Positions 9,324-17,475 of a DNA stretch of 64,000 nucleotides are shown piece by piece; the stretch's first letter is position 1; every line of letters starts with the position of its first letter. The stretch is from RFSX01 sp964591455 (lineage in GTDB: Bacteria; Bacteroidota; Bacteroidia; Chitinophagales; Saprospiraceae), in assembly GCA_964591455.1 (NCBI GenBank), contig CAZQDZ010000002.1, positions 124,001 through 188,000 on the forward strand. The letters are read 5' to 3'. The notes under the pieces are model-generated. The model did not search any database, was not told the DNA's origin, and saw only the letters and a program-made list of their open reading frames with translations. A program made the translations under genes and the position numbers.

Positions 9324-10148
9324 TTAGTGAACACAACCCTGATTAATGCCGAGCACATAGTAATCTACTACATTTATTTCAGCGCTCACCTCATCACCCA
9401 TAAATCCTCGTATCATCTTACTTGTTAGATGCGTTTTAGCCAATTGAGTGAGGCTGTCAGATAGGGGAGTATAGGACCAATGCCACTTTTCTTCATTGTA
9501 GCCATTGGGCCGTAGATTGTCTTTGGCAGTATAAGGACGACAATAACCGTAGTTATGCGCATTGGCTTCCAACCACTCAAATAGCTTGAGCCCTTCGCCA
9601 CTTTCGAACCAACTGTTATTGAAATTATTCAAGTCAATATCCGTACCCCAATGATGTCGGCTGGTGCCAGGCATGGAGCTATACTCGAGGATCTTCATCG
9701 CCCGTTCTTTCGAATCTGGAAAGGCTGTCGCCGCATTATCACCCGAACTTAAAATCGTCTCGCCTGTCCATTTTCTTTCCCAGATACCTTTCTGATAATC
9801 GAAGTTTCTAGCTGCAGATCGTATTTGTAATTCAATACCGGCACTAAAGGCGGCGGCTTTCATTTGCTGAAAGGCAGCATAGGCCTCTTTCCGCATATAC
9901 ATACCAGTACGGTCAGCATCAGATTCTGGAATAGCAACAAAGTTAGGATCATCCTCAGGTATAAATTTACCCATCAAATAATTGAGCTGACTAGAGTCAA
10001 CAGAACTTGAAATTAGATTTGGATTAAGAGAAGAAGTTGTCTTATGAACAACAGTTAGATTTTCGCTTGGCTTAGGCTTACATGAAAGTATGCACCCACA
10101 AAGGCCAGCCAAGAGTAAAAATATAGTAGCCAACTCTCTATGACTCAT
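9324..10148 (-). CDS. VanY/M15-family D,D-carboxypeptidase-like lipoprotein
   Basis: About 274 residues when started at ATG 10148, giving a hydrophobic leader ending GCILSC with Cys23 as a likely lipidation site. The M15 zinc-peptidase residues are present: SRHHWGTDIDL supplies His165 and Asp172, and EKWHWSY supplies Glu220 and His223. The family cuts D-Ala-D-Ala or D-Ala-D-Lac bonds in peptidoglycan precursors. Its start overlaps the end of the upstream gene by 11 bases, indicating an operon. There is no vancomycin-resistance context, so a housekeeping cell-wall role is likelier. Confidence 0.88.
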   Translation of the reverse strand: MSHRELATIFLLLAGLCGCILSCKPKPSENLTVVHKTTSSLNPNLISSSVDSSQLNYLMGKFIPEDDPNFVAIPESDADRTGMYMRKEAYAAFQQMKAAAFSAGIELQIRSAARNFDYQKGIWERKWTGETILSSGDNAATAFPDSKERAMKILEYSSMPGTSRHHWGTDIDLNNFNNSWFESGEGLKLFEWLEANAHNYGYCRPYTAKDNLRPNGYNEEKWHWSYTPLSDSLTQLAKTHLTSKMIRGFMGDEVSAEINVVDYYVLGINQGCVH

Positions 10149-11547
10149 AGGTAAACAAATGTTTTTGCTTGATAACATTAACGACCTCATCTGGTACCAG
10201 TGTCTCCCAGGAATTATCATGCGCCTTAATGGCATCCAGAATATTCCAAGGCATGATATCTAATTGTTCTTTGTTATACTCCTCTATTTCTACAATCTGT
10301 CTGGCATCGATAAGGTGCTTGTACAGAAAGTGAATACCATCTGGCACAATAAGCGTCCGAGCAGAAACAAGTTCTTTTTCATTCTTTCTAAGATAAGCCG
10401 GATATACATATACCGTTATATTTCTATTGAAAAGTTCGCCAAAGGCAACAAGCAATCTGCCATCCTGATTGTTGTGGAATTTTTTGTCGATGATCTCATA
10501 TAGTTCTTTTACACCTATAACTAAACCCAGTTTTCCTATGTTTAGGTCAGAAAGATAATTAACCAGATTTTGGTGATTATCACAGTCAGAAATAATGACA
10601 TTAAAGCCTAATGCACAAAGCGCTTCTGCCCGCTCTATAAAATCATCTTCGTCTAGTTTGCCGTCTATTTCCAGATTGCTGATAGTGAGCTCAGCCATTA
10701 TTGTGGCCTTCTCTGGATTAGCCCCCTCTTTGATAAATTGCTTAAGGCCTGCCTTGAAAACATCTAGAGTAACCTTTGTAGGTGGTCTAAAGTGACCTCT
10801 CACCACCATGAGATCTTTTTTCCACAAGAATTCAGAAGCATGGATACTTTTGTTATCCTTACTGAACATGGCCACATCGGCCAACTTGTATTTTATGACC
10901 TTAAGTGTAAGCAATCTATTGTCTATATGTTTGAAGTCTGGACCTTCCAAGCGCACTAGATCTACCTCTACGCGTCCCCATATACCATCTACCAATGATT
11001 GGATAAATTCATCCAGATCTCCATTGAACTTATAGCAAGCATAGACCATATTGACACCCAGTACACCAATCGCTTCCTGTTGTAAGTGATTGCTTTGGTC
11101 CATCAGATTGACATGAATGATCAAATCATTCGCAGGGCCATCAGGAGTCAGTTGGAACCTGACGCCTAACCAGCCATGACCTTTGATAGTCCGCTTGTAG
11201 TTAATCGCTGCGACAGTATCAGCAAACACAAAAAATGAGGAATCAGGTCTCACCTCAGTGAGTCGCTCTTCCATCAAGCTATACTCATGATCTAGCATTT
11301 TATATAATCTAGATTCACAAACGTATCGGCCACTTTCTTCAGGTCCATATATAGAATCTGAATAAGTCTTATCATAGGCGGACATCGTTTTCGCTATAGT
11401 GCCGACAGCAGCTCCCGCCTGAAAAAAATTCCGAGCTACTTCCTGCCCTGCGCCTATTTCTGCGAAGGTTCCATAGATTTTCTTATTGAGGTTTATGTTC
11501 AACGCTTTCTGCTCTGCCTTGAGTATGTGTCTTGTAGCTTTTTCCAA
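10138..11547 (-). CDS. Conserved Bacteroidota protein of unknown function
   Basis: 469 residues, probably cytoplasmic, with no signal peptide or membrane span. The conserved opening (KKIYGTFAEIGAGQEVARNF, then FQAGAAVGTIAKTMSAYDKT) belongs to a long protein widely found in bacteria. From memory, homologues sometimes carry unsupported names such as nicotinate-nucleotide adenylyltransferase or TonB-dependent receptor; neither fits, since no nucleotidyltransferase HxGH motif or barrel is present. It heads an operon with the VanY-like lipoprotein and the redoxin. Function is unknown. Confidence 0.8.
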   Translation of the reverse strand: MEKATRHILKAEQKALNINLNKKIYGTFAEIGAGQEVARNFFQAGAAVGTIAKTMSAYDKTYSDSIYGPEESGRYVCESRLYKMLDHEYSLMEERLTEVRPDSSFFVFADTVAAINYKRTIKGHGWLGVRFQLTPDGPANDLIIHVNLMDQSNHLQQEAIGVLGVNMVYACYKFNGDLDEFIQSLVDGIWGRVEVDLVRLEGPDFKHIDNRLLTLKVIKYKLADVAMFSKDNKSIHASEFLWKKDLMVVRGHFRPPTKVTLDVFKAGLKQFIKEGANPEKATIMAELTISNLEIDGKLDEDDFIERAEALCALGFNVIISDCDNHQNLVNYLSDLNIGKLGLVIGVKELYEIIDKKFHNNQDGRLLVAFGELFNRNITVYVYPAYLRKNEKELVSARTLIVPDGIHFLYKHLIDARQIVEIEEYNKEQLDIMPWNILDAIKAHDNSWETLVPDEVVNVIKQKHLFTYES

Positions 11548-11609
11548 AGGATAACTGTATGGTGAATTAGGAAGCGAAGATAATGGATAAATTGGGAGGT
11601 GGACTCATA

Positions 11610-11647
11610 AAAAAAGGTGCTGAATAGTTAATCCAGCACCTTTTTAT
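11610..11647 (-). terminator. Terminator of the large T9SS cargo gene
   Basis: Near-perfect arms AAAAAGGTGCTG and CAGCACCTTTTT with A-rich and T-rich flanks on both sides, so it may work in both directions. It sits 20 bases after the stop of the minus-strand gene that follows. Confidence 0.85.
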
Positions 11648-11667
11648 TAGAAAAAACCAAATCTGGT

Positions 11668-13734
11668 CTATTCTGTAATAATTAATCGTTTAGTAGTGAA
11701 TGCATTACCACTTCCAAATCTCAAGTAATAGATACCTGCTGATAGTTCTGAAGTATCAAAAGCAATCTTTCGAGTGCCAGATAGCGTACCATAATTGTTA
11801 GTTGTTATAATTCTTCCCATTGCATCTCCCAATGACATAACCATTTCTGTTGGCTCGTCTAATTTGATAGTAATCTCAGCATACTCTCTAGCTGGATTTG
11901 GTGCAATAGAAATAGAGGCATCCAATACTGGATCTATAGTACTGGTGAAACCATTTCCGATAGCATCTTCTACAGATGTGATCTGAGCATTTCCTACAGT
12001 ACCATCTTCATTGATAAATGCACTGACTAAACTCAAATTTTGTACAGCCCAATCAACAGGTAATTCCATAGAGAAGACATGATTTTCTGTATTCCCAGCA
12101 TTGACATAGGCATCTTGCAATCCTTCAAACTCTGTTAATAAAACTCTTCCTACTTGATTCAACGTGACTTCAGCTGGATTATCCAAATTTTCAAAGCCAC
12201 CCATTGGTCCTGCATTTCCTCCTGCAAATCCATTTGCTTGTGTAAATCCAGTTACACCATCTTCAAATAGTCCAACAACTAACCGACCACTACTCAAAGC
12301 AACAAGTGAAAATTCTGTCAAAATATTTACATCAAGTATTCTTGTTGATCCATCCCACTGAGCACCATGATTCAAAGTCATAAATGGTGCAGAAGTAACA
12401 CTTTGAACAAAATCGGCTTCAAATTCAGTAAACGAACTTAAGGTATTTCTGTCAATTACCGGGGCTCTTGAGGGCCCAAAGGCTGTTCCTATAAGGCTGC
12501 CTAAGTTGGTGCCTTCATTATTTGGTGTATTAGGATCATCTTGCTCACCAATCCAATCAAACACTTCTAAATCATCCATCCAATGTACATTAGTTCCTAC
12601 GAATAATTCTGGATATTTGTTTGTCATATAATTGAAGTAGACAATATTCTCAGGACACCCAGCACAGATACTAGTAGAAGTTAGAGCCTCCACCCACACT
12701 TTTTTACCTACAGCAGGTGAGAATCCTATTAGGTTAATTGGTCCTGTATTATTACAAGAGTTTTGATCATCTAGTCCATTGACATTTCCAATCGTAATCG
12801 TTCCGGATTCATTCCCATTACCGAACGCAATACTCTCAACGAATGAGACCATAGTAGACTCACCCTCAGGTAGATTCACTACAAAATTTTCAGTGATGCT
12901 CTGAGTAGCCGTTTCTAAGCTTAGCGTAAAAGTCTCTATAGGTGTCTGGGAAGAATTACCAACAACGACATCAAGTTGTTGTTCTGTGCCATTGATACCA
13001 AAAAATTGGTTTTGTAATATACCTATGCCAGCTGCGCCATCAACAGCTCCTACATATGCAGCATCCAAAGTAACATCTACAGGTGCAGCCGTAGGATTAT
13101 AAGTCCATCTTACGTCGTCAACGAAGGTCAGTGAATTATTATCGTCTGGAAATAAATTGATAGAAGCAACTTGATTCTGAGAATCTATATTACTGAATGA
13201 ACCAAAACACTCACCATTAATAAAAATTCTCCAAAGATTCTCTGTCAAGTTTATTTCTATATTGATATTAAACCATTCGCCTTGAGGATATCTATTTTGA
13301 ATAACAAATCCTGGTCCGCCTCCTGTTCCTCTGTTAACCTCAAAAATTCCTGTAGGTCTGAAAAAGCACTCTAGTACCCAAACCTGTCCAGCTGGACTCT
13401 CTCCCTGGAAATTAAAATAGGATTGTCTTCCTTCAGGTACAAACATCTGCATAGTCGTGTTTAATGAACCTTCAGTATATGTTTCGTCAAAAGGAAGGAT
13501 AATATCTACATCACCACCACCTTGTAATAAGAGAGAATTACTACCGGAAACAGATCTCTCATCTGTAATTGGTGCATCTACAGCTACAGCAGAAGGCCAC
13601 AACTCCCAGTTAGATGAACTCTGTGCGACCGTAGCTCCAACAGGATATGACTCAAAGTTGTCGGAGAAAGAAGCTTGTCCAAAGAGCATCGCTGCTGATA
13701 AAATAATAATACTTGTAAGTAGAATTTTTTTCAT
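11668..13734 (-). CDS. T9SS cargo protein with Omp28-like region
   Basis: 688 residues. A signal peptide (MKKILLTSIIILSAAMLFGQ) is followed by a lectin/LamG-like beta region at roughly residues 25-210. A region at about 340-560 with SICAGCPENIVYFN and YPELFVGTNVHWMDD resembles Omp28-type proteins with a thioredoxin-like start. The C-terminal 75 residues form a type A sorting domain: SIAPNPAREYAEITI, then GDAMGRIITT, ending in LSAGIYYLRFGSGNAFTTKR. It should be exported by Sec, then carried through the outer membrane by T9SS and anchored or released. It is monocistronic, with its own terminator. Confidence 0.85.
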   Translation of the reverse strand: MKKILLTSIIILSAAMLFGQASFSDNFESYPVGATVAQSSSNWELWPSAVAVDAPITDERSVSGSNSLLLQGGGDVDIILPFDETYTEGSLNTTMQMFVPEGRQSYFNFQGESPAGQVWVLECFFRPTGIFEVNRGTGGGPGFVIQNRYPQGEWFNINIEINLTENLWRIFINGECFGSFSNIDSQNQVASINLFPDDNNSLTFVDDVRWTYNPTAAPVDVTLDAAYVGAVDGAAGIGILQNQFFGINGTEQQLDVVVGNSSQTPIETFTLSLETATQSITENFVVNLPEGESTMVSFVESIAFGNGNESGTITIGNVNGLDDQNSCNNTGPINLIGFSPAVGKKVWVEALTSTSICAGCPENIVYFNYMTNKYPELFVGTNVHWMDDLEVFDWIGEQDDPNTPNNEGTNLGSLIGTAFGPSRAPVIDRNTLSSFTEFEADFVQSVTSAPFMTLNHGAQWDGSTRILDVNILTEFSLVALSSGRLVVGLFEDGVTGFTQANGFAGGNAGPMGGFENLDNPAEVTLNQVGRVLLTEFEGLQDAYVNAGNTENHVFSMELPVDWAVQNLSLVSAFINEDGTVGNAQITSVEDAIGNGFTSTIDPVLDASISIAPNPAREYAEITIKLDEPTEMVMSLGDAMGRIITTNNYGTLSGTRKIAFDTSELSAGIYYLRFGSGNAFTTKRLIITE

Positions 13735-13965
13735 AATTAAGCTATTCGTGAATAAAATAAAATGTTACCCGAATATATATTAAATCTATGAGGTCACTAA
13801 GTTAACTGACGACCTTATTAATAGAAATACCAACATATTCTAGCGAAAGTAGTTATGACCATTAAAGCTCTTGTACAATCGTATTTGCTACTTTACGGCT
13901 AGGTTTTAAGCTATAAATGCTGTTATTGTCTTCTTCTCCATTAAAACAAGACACGTAGACCCAAT

Positions 13966-14001
13966 AAAAACCCAAAGCCACTTCTCTGAGACTTTGGGTT
14001 A
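13966..14001 (-). terminator. Terminator of ssb
   Basis: Arms AACCCAAAG and CTTTGGGTT pair perfectly. On the minus strand the hairpin runs into TTTTTATT. It is about 30 bases past the ssb stop. Confidence 0.85.
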
Positions 14002-14029
14002 GCTGGGATCAATATATTGGCATCTAATC

Positions 14030-14377
14030 CTAGAAAGGCAGCTCTTTTTTAGTGAATGAGACAAATTCCTTTGCCACGATCTCAGTGATATATTTTGTGT
14101 TGCCATCATTGTCTTCATATGACCGTGACACCAATTTACCTTTTACAAGCACTTCCGACCCTTTTTCTAATATAGTGTTCATGTTTTCTGCTAGGCGGCC
14201 CCAAGCAATAATACTGTGCCATTGGGTATCCTGAATCTTTTCACCCTTGTTGTTTTTATAGTATTCATTAGTGGCAAGTGTGAATGCGGCCTTGGTCTTC
14301 CCATTGTCGAAGTTTTTGAAATCAACATCTCTTCCAAGATTACCAATTAGCTGAACAGAATTTCTAGTAGTATTCAT
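14030..14377 (-). CDS. ssb: Single-stranded DNA-binding protein (short form)
   Basis: A 115-residue OB-fold protein that coats single-stranded DNA in replication and repair. The N-terminal pattern (NSVQLIGNLGRDVDFKNFDN) and the middle segment (WHSIIAWGRLAENMNTILEK) are diagnostic. It is shorter than the usual 150-180 residues, lacks the long disordered tail, and ends KKELPF rather than the fully acidic DDIPF-type tip, though the final hydrophobic pair is kept. Short SSBs of this kind are common in Bacteroidota, often beside a longer paralogue elsewhere. Confidence 0.95.
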   Translation of the reverse strand: MNTTRNSVQLIGNLGRDVDFKNFDNGKTKAAFTLATNEYYKNNKGEKIQDTQWHSIIAWGRLAENMNTILEKGSEVLVKGKLVSRSYEDNDGNTKYITEIVAKEFVSFTKKELPF

Positions 14378-14749
14378 AATTTAAATTTTTTGTATCCCTG
14401 TAAGTAGGGACAGTGTTAAACAAAAGATTATTCCTTTTAAGACATAGTTTCTAAATGGAACTAGCCGGTTGGAACAAATGACAATACAAAGGTGAGGGGG
14501 AAGTAAAGTGACATTCGTGTATTTTCCGTTTGCTTTCGTTTAACATACGTTTGTATTCGGATATGTGTCTAAAAATCAGAAGGTTATGTTGATAAAGGGA
14601 CAGCTGAATTTTAGTATAAAACAAGGGAGTGATTGAGAAATTGGGGCTTCTGTTGTTTATTTTGTAGTTAGATGTAAGCAAAAATTGGTTCCAATAATAT
14701 CAGAACTAAATTTGAGTTTTAGTCGTTATATATATAACTTTAAGTTGCA
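14378..14749. other. Intergenic region upstream of the 14.75 kb cassette
   Basis: About 370 bases between divergent ssb and the small basic gene. A 76-codon minus-strand frame here has no recognisable features and is treated as chance. The right end holds the promoter given separately; nothing else was recognised. Confidence 0.5.
14711..14742 (+). promoter_or_regulatory. Candidate Bacteroidota sigma-A promoter of the 14.75 kb cassette
   Basis: TTTG at 14711-14714 and TAACTTTA at 14735-14742, separated by 20 bases. This matches the Bacteroidota consensus TTTG-N19-21-TAnnTTTG at all but the last base. The ATG at 14750 begins only 7 bases after the -7 element, so the transcript would have almost no 5' leader. 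Inferred by eye only. Confidence 0.4.
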
Positions 14750-14902
14750 ATGGCAAAACCTAAAAAAGATATCGTACAAACCAAAAATCCCCGTACAGGG
14801 AAGTATGTTAAAATTGACCGATCAAGAGGTAGAATAGTTGATTCAAAGAAATCAAGCGGACCTTACAAGGGAGTCCCAGTTTTAAGAAAAAGAACTTCAT
14901 GA
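14750..14902 (+). CDS. 50-residue basic protein, first gene of the cassette
   Basis: Fifty residues rich in lysine and arginine, beginning MAKPKKDIVQTKNPRTGKYV and ending with GPYKGVPV and RKRTS. The short strand pattern (TGKYVKIDRSRGRIV) and the GPYKG segment look like a conserved small-protein family of unknown function. Its stop overlaps the next start in the sequence ATGA (14899-14902), so translation of the two is likely coupled. The charge suggests nucleic-acid binding or a regulator/antitoxin-type partner, but this is inference. Confidence 0.65.
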   Translation: MAKPKKDIVQTKNPRTGKYVKIDRSRGRIVDSKKSSGPYKGVPVLRKRTS

Positions 14903-15546
14903 TAGTATACTCACCAATTAATGGTGAAGTTTTAACCGATGCTGTCAAATTTTATCCAAGAACAGCATTCATAATGACACAACTTGGAACACCACTTCCA
15001 AAAGAACTTATTACAATAAGAAAGAGTCTAAAAAGTGAACTGAAGAAATTTAAGTTCAAAGATGTTGATGCTTCCTCACTAGTAACAGGCAAGGATTTTT
15101 TGGATAAAATTTGGAAAATTATTTTAGGAAGCCCGCTTGGAATTGCCATTTTGACAAAAGATATGCCGGATAGAACAATAGCAAATATTTACTATGAATT
15201 AGGGATGATGGATGCACTGGGTAAAGAAACACTCATCATCAAATCAAAAGACTATGAGATACCATCAGATTTCAAACGAACAGAATATGTGAACTTCGAT
15301 TCAAGTTTTATAACGAGCTTCAAGAAGTTTCAATCAAATATAAACGAACGCGAAGAACATTACTGGTTGATGGGCGAACTTATGCAAGCAGATCCAGTAC
15401 TAGCTATTGATTATATAAAAAGAGCATATCTGCTAAATCCTCTGAAAAAGTATATTCGAGAAGCAAAGAGAATATTCCAACTAAATAAGCAAAAAATTGA
15501 TTCTCAATCTCAAATTCATATTAAGAGTTTTTTACTAAGTAAATAA
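14899..15546 (+). CDS. TIR/nucleoside-deoxyribosyltransferase-like protein
   Basis: 215 residues. The first 130 follow the layout of the TIR-like/nucleoside 2-deoxyribosyltransferase-like fold found in many prokaryotic conflict proteins: a first strand TAFIMTQ at 22-28, a long helix, GKDFLDKIWKIILGS at 64-78, the strand LGIAILTKDMPDRT, then the signature ANIYYELGMMDALGKETLII with Glu100 in the YELG motif. The last 85 residues are helical. Relatives cleave nucleotides such as NAD or bind nucleotide signals; activity here is unproven. It overlaps the upstream 50-residue gene by 4 bases and is followed 8 bases later by a DUF302 gene. Confidence 0.7.
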   Translation: MIVYSPINGEVLTDAVKFYPRTAFIMTQLGTPLPKELITIRKSLKSELKKFKFKDVDASSLVTGKDFLDKIWKIILGSPLGIAILTKDMPDRTIANIYYELGMMDALGKETLIIKSKDYEIPSDFKRTEYVNFDSSFITSFKKFQSNINEREEHYWLMGELMQADPVLAIDYIKRAYLLNPLKKYIREAKRIFQLNKQKIDSQSQIHIKSFLLSK

Positions 15547-15554
15547 GAAACAAA

Positions 15555-15953
15555 ATGGAGAACAAAGGGATAATCACTAAAGAAAGCCAACTATCATTTG
15601 AAGAGACTTACAGTAAGTTGAAGATGATAATAGACAATAACCCAAACCTGACACTACTTTTTGAATTGGACCACAGTGCGAATGCGGCTAAAGTAGATAA
15701 GACTTTGAGACCAACTAGGATTATAATGTTTGGCAATCCAAATTTAGGCACTCCTCTAATGCAAGGAGGGAGCTATACTGGCTTAGACTTGCCTCAGAAA
15801 ATGCTTGTGCAATCTAATGATGGAAAGGTGACGGTATCATATAATGACCCAGCTTATCTTGTGGAAAGACATGGCATAAAAGGTCAAGCCGAAATTATAC
15901 AGAAGGTATCTGGCGCTTTAGACAAGATCAGCTCTGCAGCCACAAGTGTCTAA
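15555..15953 (+). CDS. DUF302 protein
   Basis: 132 residues, no signal peptide. It contains the full DUF302 pattern: FELDHSANAAKVDKTLRPTR, IIMFGNPNLGTPLMQGGSYT, then GLDLPQKMLVQ and VSYNDPAYLVERHGI. The fold is known but its biochemical role is not; a link to small-molecule or redox chemistry has been proposed for some members. It starts 8 bases after the TIR-like gene, so the three genes probably form one transcript. DUF302 genes are also common as stand-alone housekeeping genes, so a functional tie to the cassette is uncertain. Confidence 0.9.
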   Translation: MENKGIITKESQLSFEETYSKLKMIIDNNPNLTLLFELDHSANAAKVDKTLRPTRIIMFGNPNLGTPLMQGGSYTGLDLPQKMLVQSNDGKVTVSYNDPAYLVERHGIKGQAEIIQKVSGALDKISSAATSV

Positions 15954-16005
15954 AATGAAAAGGGGTCGTACACAACCCACTTCCAATTTTCCGATGTAAT
16001 TTATT

Positions 16006-16359
16006 TTAACAATCGGGCGACAGGAATTCTATTTCTCTGCAGCAGTTAGGATTATCATTGACACAGACTCTGATAAAGTCATAGTCAGCGCCACTTAGTT
16101 CAAAGTTTTCTAATCGCAGTGGTAGTTCATCAAAACGGAAGAAGTCGAAAAGCACGCCATTTCGCACAAAGAGGTCAAAGAATTCATTGTCAGGATTGTC
16201 CACATCGAAGTCGAGTTCAAGGACATAAGTACTGTCAGAAGTACAACCGCCGACGCCGACGTTTAATTCTCCAACTTCACAGGCATCCTGATTACCGCAA
16301 CTAGAGCCTATAAGAATAATCAGAAGTAGTGCGGATAAGTAATTTGAAATATTACGCAT
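16006..16359 (-). CDS. Small lipoprotein
   Basis: 117 residues with a lipoprotein signal (NYLSALLLIILIGSSC; Cys21 is the likely lipidated residue). The mature part is acidic and cysteine-rich (GNQDACEVGE, GVGGCTSD, CVNDNPNCCREIEFLSPDC), suggesting disulfides in an extracytoplasmic domain. No family is recognised. It is convergent with the DUF302 gene and divergent from the following barrel gene. Confidence 0.65.
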   Translation of the reverse strand: MRNISNYLSALLLIILIGSSCGNQDACEVGELNVGVGGCTSDSTYVLELDFDVDNPDNEFFDLFVRNGVLFDFFRFDELPLRLENFELSGADYDFIRVCVNDNPNCCREIEFLSPDC

Positions 16360-16451
16360 ATAGTAACGTTGCTTACATCCTATAAATCCTATTATTGATT
16401 AAAACGTTGCTTTGATTAGTCTAGATTAAGTAGCTTAATTATATTGTCACT

Positions 16452-16985
16452 ATGAAAATCAAAGTACAGGCCATATTGGCGAGCATATTTTTGATGTTTT
16501 GCATAGAGGCTTCTAGCCAAACAGACATCGCCGCGCAAGTACAGCTGTATCCTACGGGGCTGATTCCTGGCATTAAAATAGATCATTCTATAGGTACATA
16601 TAGCAGATTAGCACTAAGACTGGGTGCCAATATTTTTGACCATCGGGATTTGGGATTTCAGGAAATGGAAGAGGGCAGTGGGTTCGGCTTCAGTGTAGGG
16701 TATCAATATTATTTCAATTCAGGATTTGCGGGCCTGTATGTAGAGCTCAAGAATGATGTCTGGTGGAATTCGGTGGACTGGCAAACCGATAATTTTAATG
16801 GGACCTCAGACATAGTGGTCTTACAACCGACCATAAATCTAGGATATACCATGTTCTGGGGCTCTTCTTTTTTTATTAGCCCGTCCTTGGGTTTTGGTTG
16901 GGAGTGGAATGCTAGTGTGAGTGGAGCGCCTACTGGCCAAGGGGCTATAGGCCTTATTGGCTTAAGTGCTGGGGTGCGGTTATAA
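16452..16985 (+). CDS. Small outer-membrane barrel-like protein
   Basis: 177 residues with a signal peptide (MKIKVQAILASIFLMFCIEA, cleaved near SSQ). The mature part alternates aromatic/hydrophobic and polar residues, with GFSVGYQYYFNSGFAGLYVE and SSFFISPSLGFGWEW typical of short outer-membrane barrels. It ends LIGLSAGVRL rather than on an aromatic residue. The stop overlaps that of the convergent DUF2007 gene by 6 bases. Function is unknown. Confidence 0.65.
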   Translation: MKIKVQAILASIFLMFCIEASSQTDIAAQVQLYPTGLIPGIKIDHSIGTYSRLALRLGANIFDHRDLGFQEMEEGSGFGFSVGYQYYFNSGFAGLYVELKNDVWWNSVDWQTDNFNGTSDIVVLQPTINLGYTMFWGSSFFISPSLGFGWEWNASVSGAPTGQGAIGLIGLSAGVRL

Positions 16986-17183
16986 GATTTCTGCTTCCTC
17001 TAAGATTTTTCTAGCTGCTTCCTCATCATCTTTGGAGACATATAGTTCTATATGACCAAACAATCCTGCGTGTGCTGAATCCATTTTATTGATACTATGA
17101 GATTCTATACCTGCTTCCTTGAGGAGGTGCTGAGCAGTCTTGATTTTTATCTGTGAAATTGAGAAGAATATTGTGTTTTCCAT
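16980..17183 (-). CDS. DUF2007 family small protein
   Basis: 67 residues. It begins MENTIFFSISQIKIKTAQHL and contains LLKEAGIESHSINKMD, then IELYVSKDDEEAARKILEEA, the DUF2007 pattern (often labelled putative signal-transducing protein). The family is a small ferredoxin-like alpha/beta fold of unknown role. It is on the minus strand and its stop overlaps that of the neighbouring barrel gene. Confidence 0.85.
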   Translation of the reverse strand: MENTIFFSISQIKIKTAQHLLKEAGIESHSINKMDSAHAGLFGHIELYVSKDDEEAARKILEEAEIL

Positions 17184-17331
17184 TGATAGAGATGTGATGT
17201 AAGTAAGCCTAATATAAGTTAAAGTTAGACTAAGACTAAATAAGTAGGCAACGAAAGTTTGACTTATTTAATACTTTAAATGGATAAACGAATAGACGAA
17301 GGAAAGAGATTAGGATCTTATAAAAAATACA

Positions 17332-17360
17332 AAAGACCTGATCACTTTTGTCAGGTCTTT
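17332..17360 (-). terminator. Terminator downstream of clpB
   Basis: Perfect arms AAAGACCTGA and TCAGGTCTTT with a 9-base loop. On the minus strand it is followed by TTGTATTTTTTATAA. It is 116 bases after the clpB stop, with nothing recognised in between. Confidence 0.7.
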
Positions 17361-17475
17361 GTAATGCTGATCAATTCCTATCTTGATTTACACTTTTTAG
17401 ACGCCTAAGATCGCATTTGGTCACTAAAGAAAGCAGACATTCTGTCAACTTTAACATTTACCAAAAGGAAGCCCA

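Noticed and set aside
14030..14377. ssb as a truncated pseudogene because of its short length
   Set aside because: The OB fold is complete and short SSBs ending in a hydrophobic pair are normal in Bacteroidota; it has its own terminator.
14451..14681. A 76-codon minus-strand frame upstream of the 14.75 kb cassette
   Set aside because: No motif, signal peptide or start context; the stretch looks intergenic.
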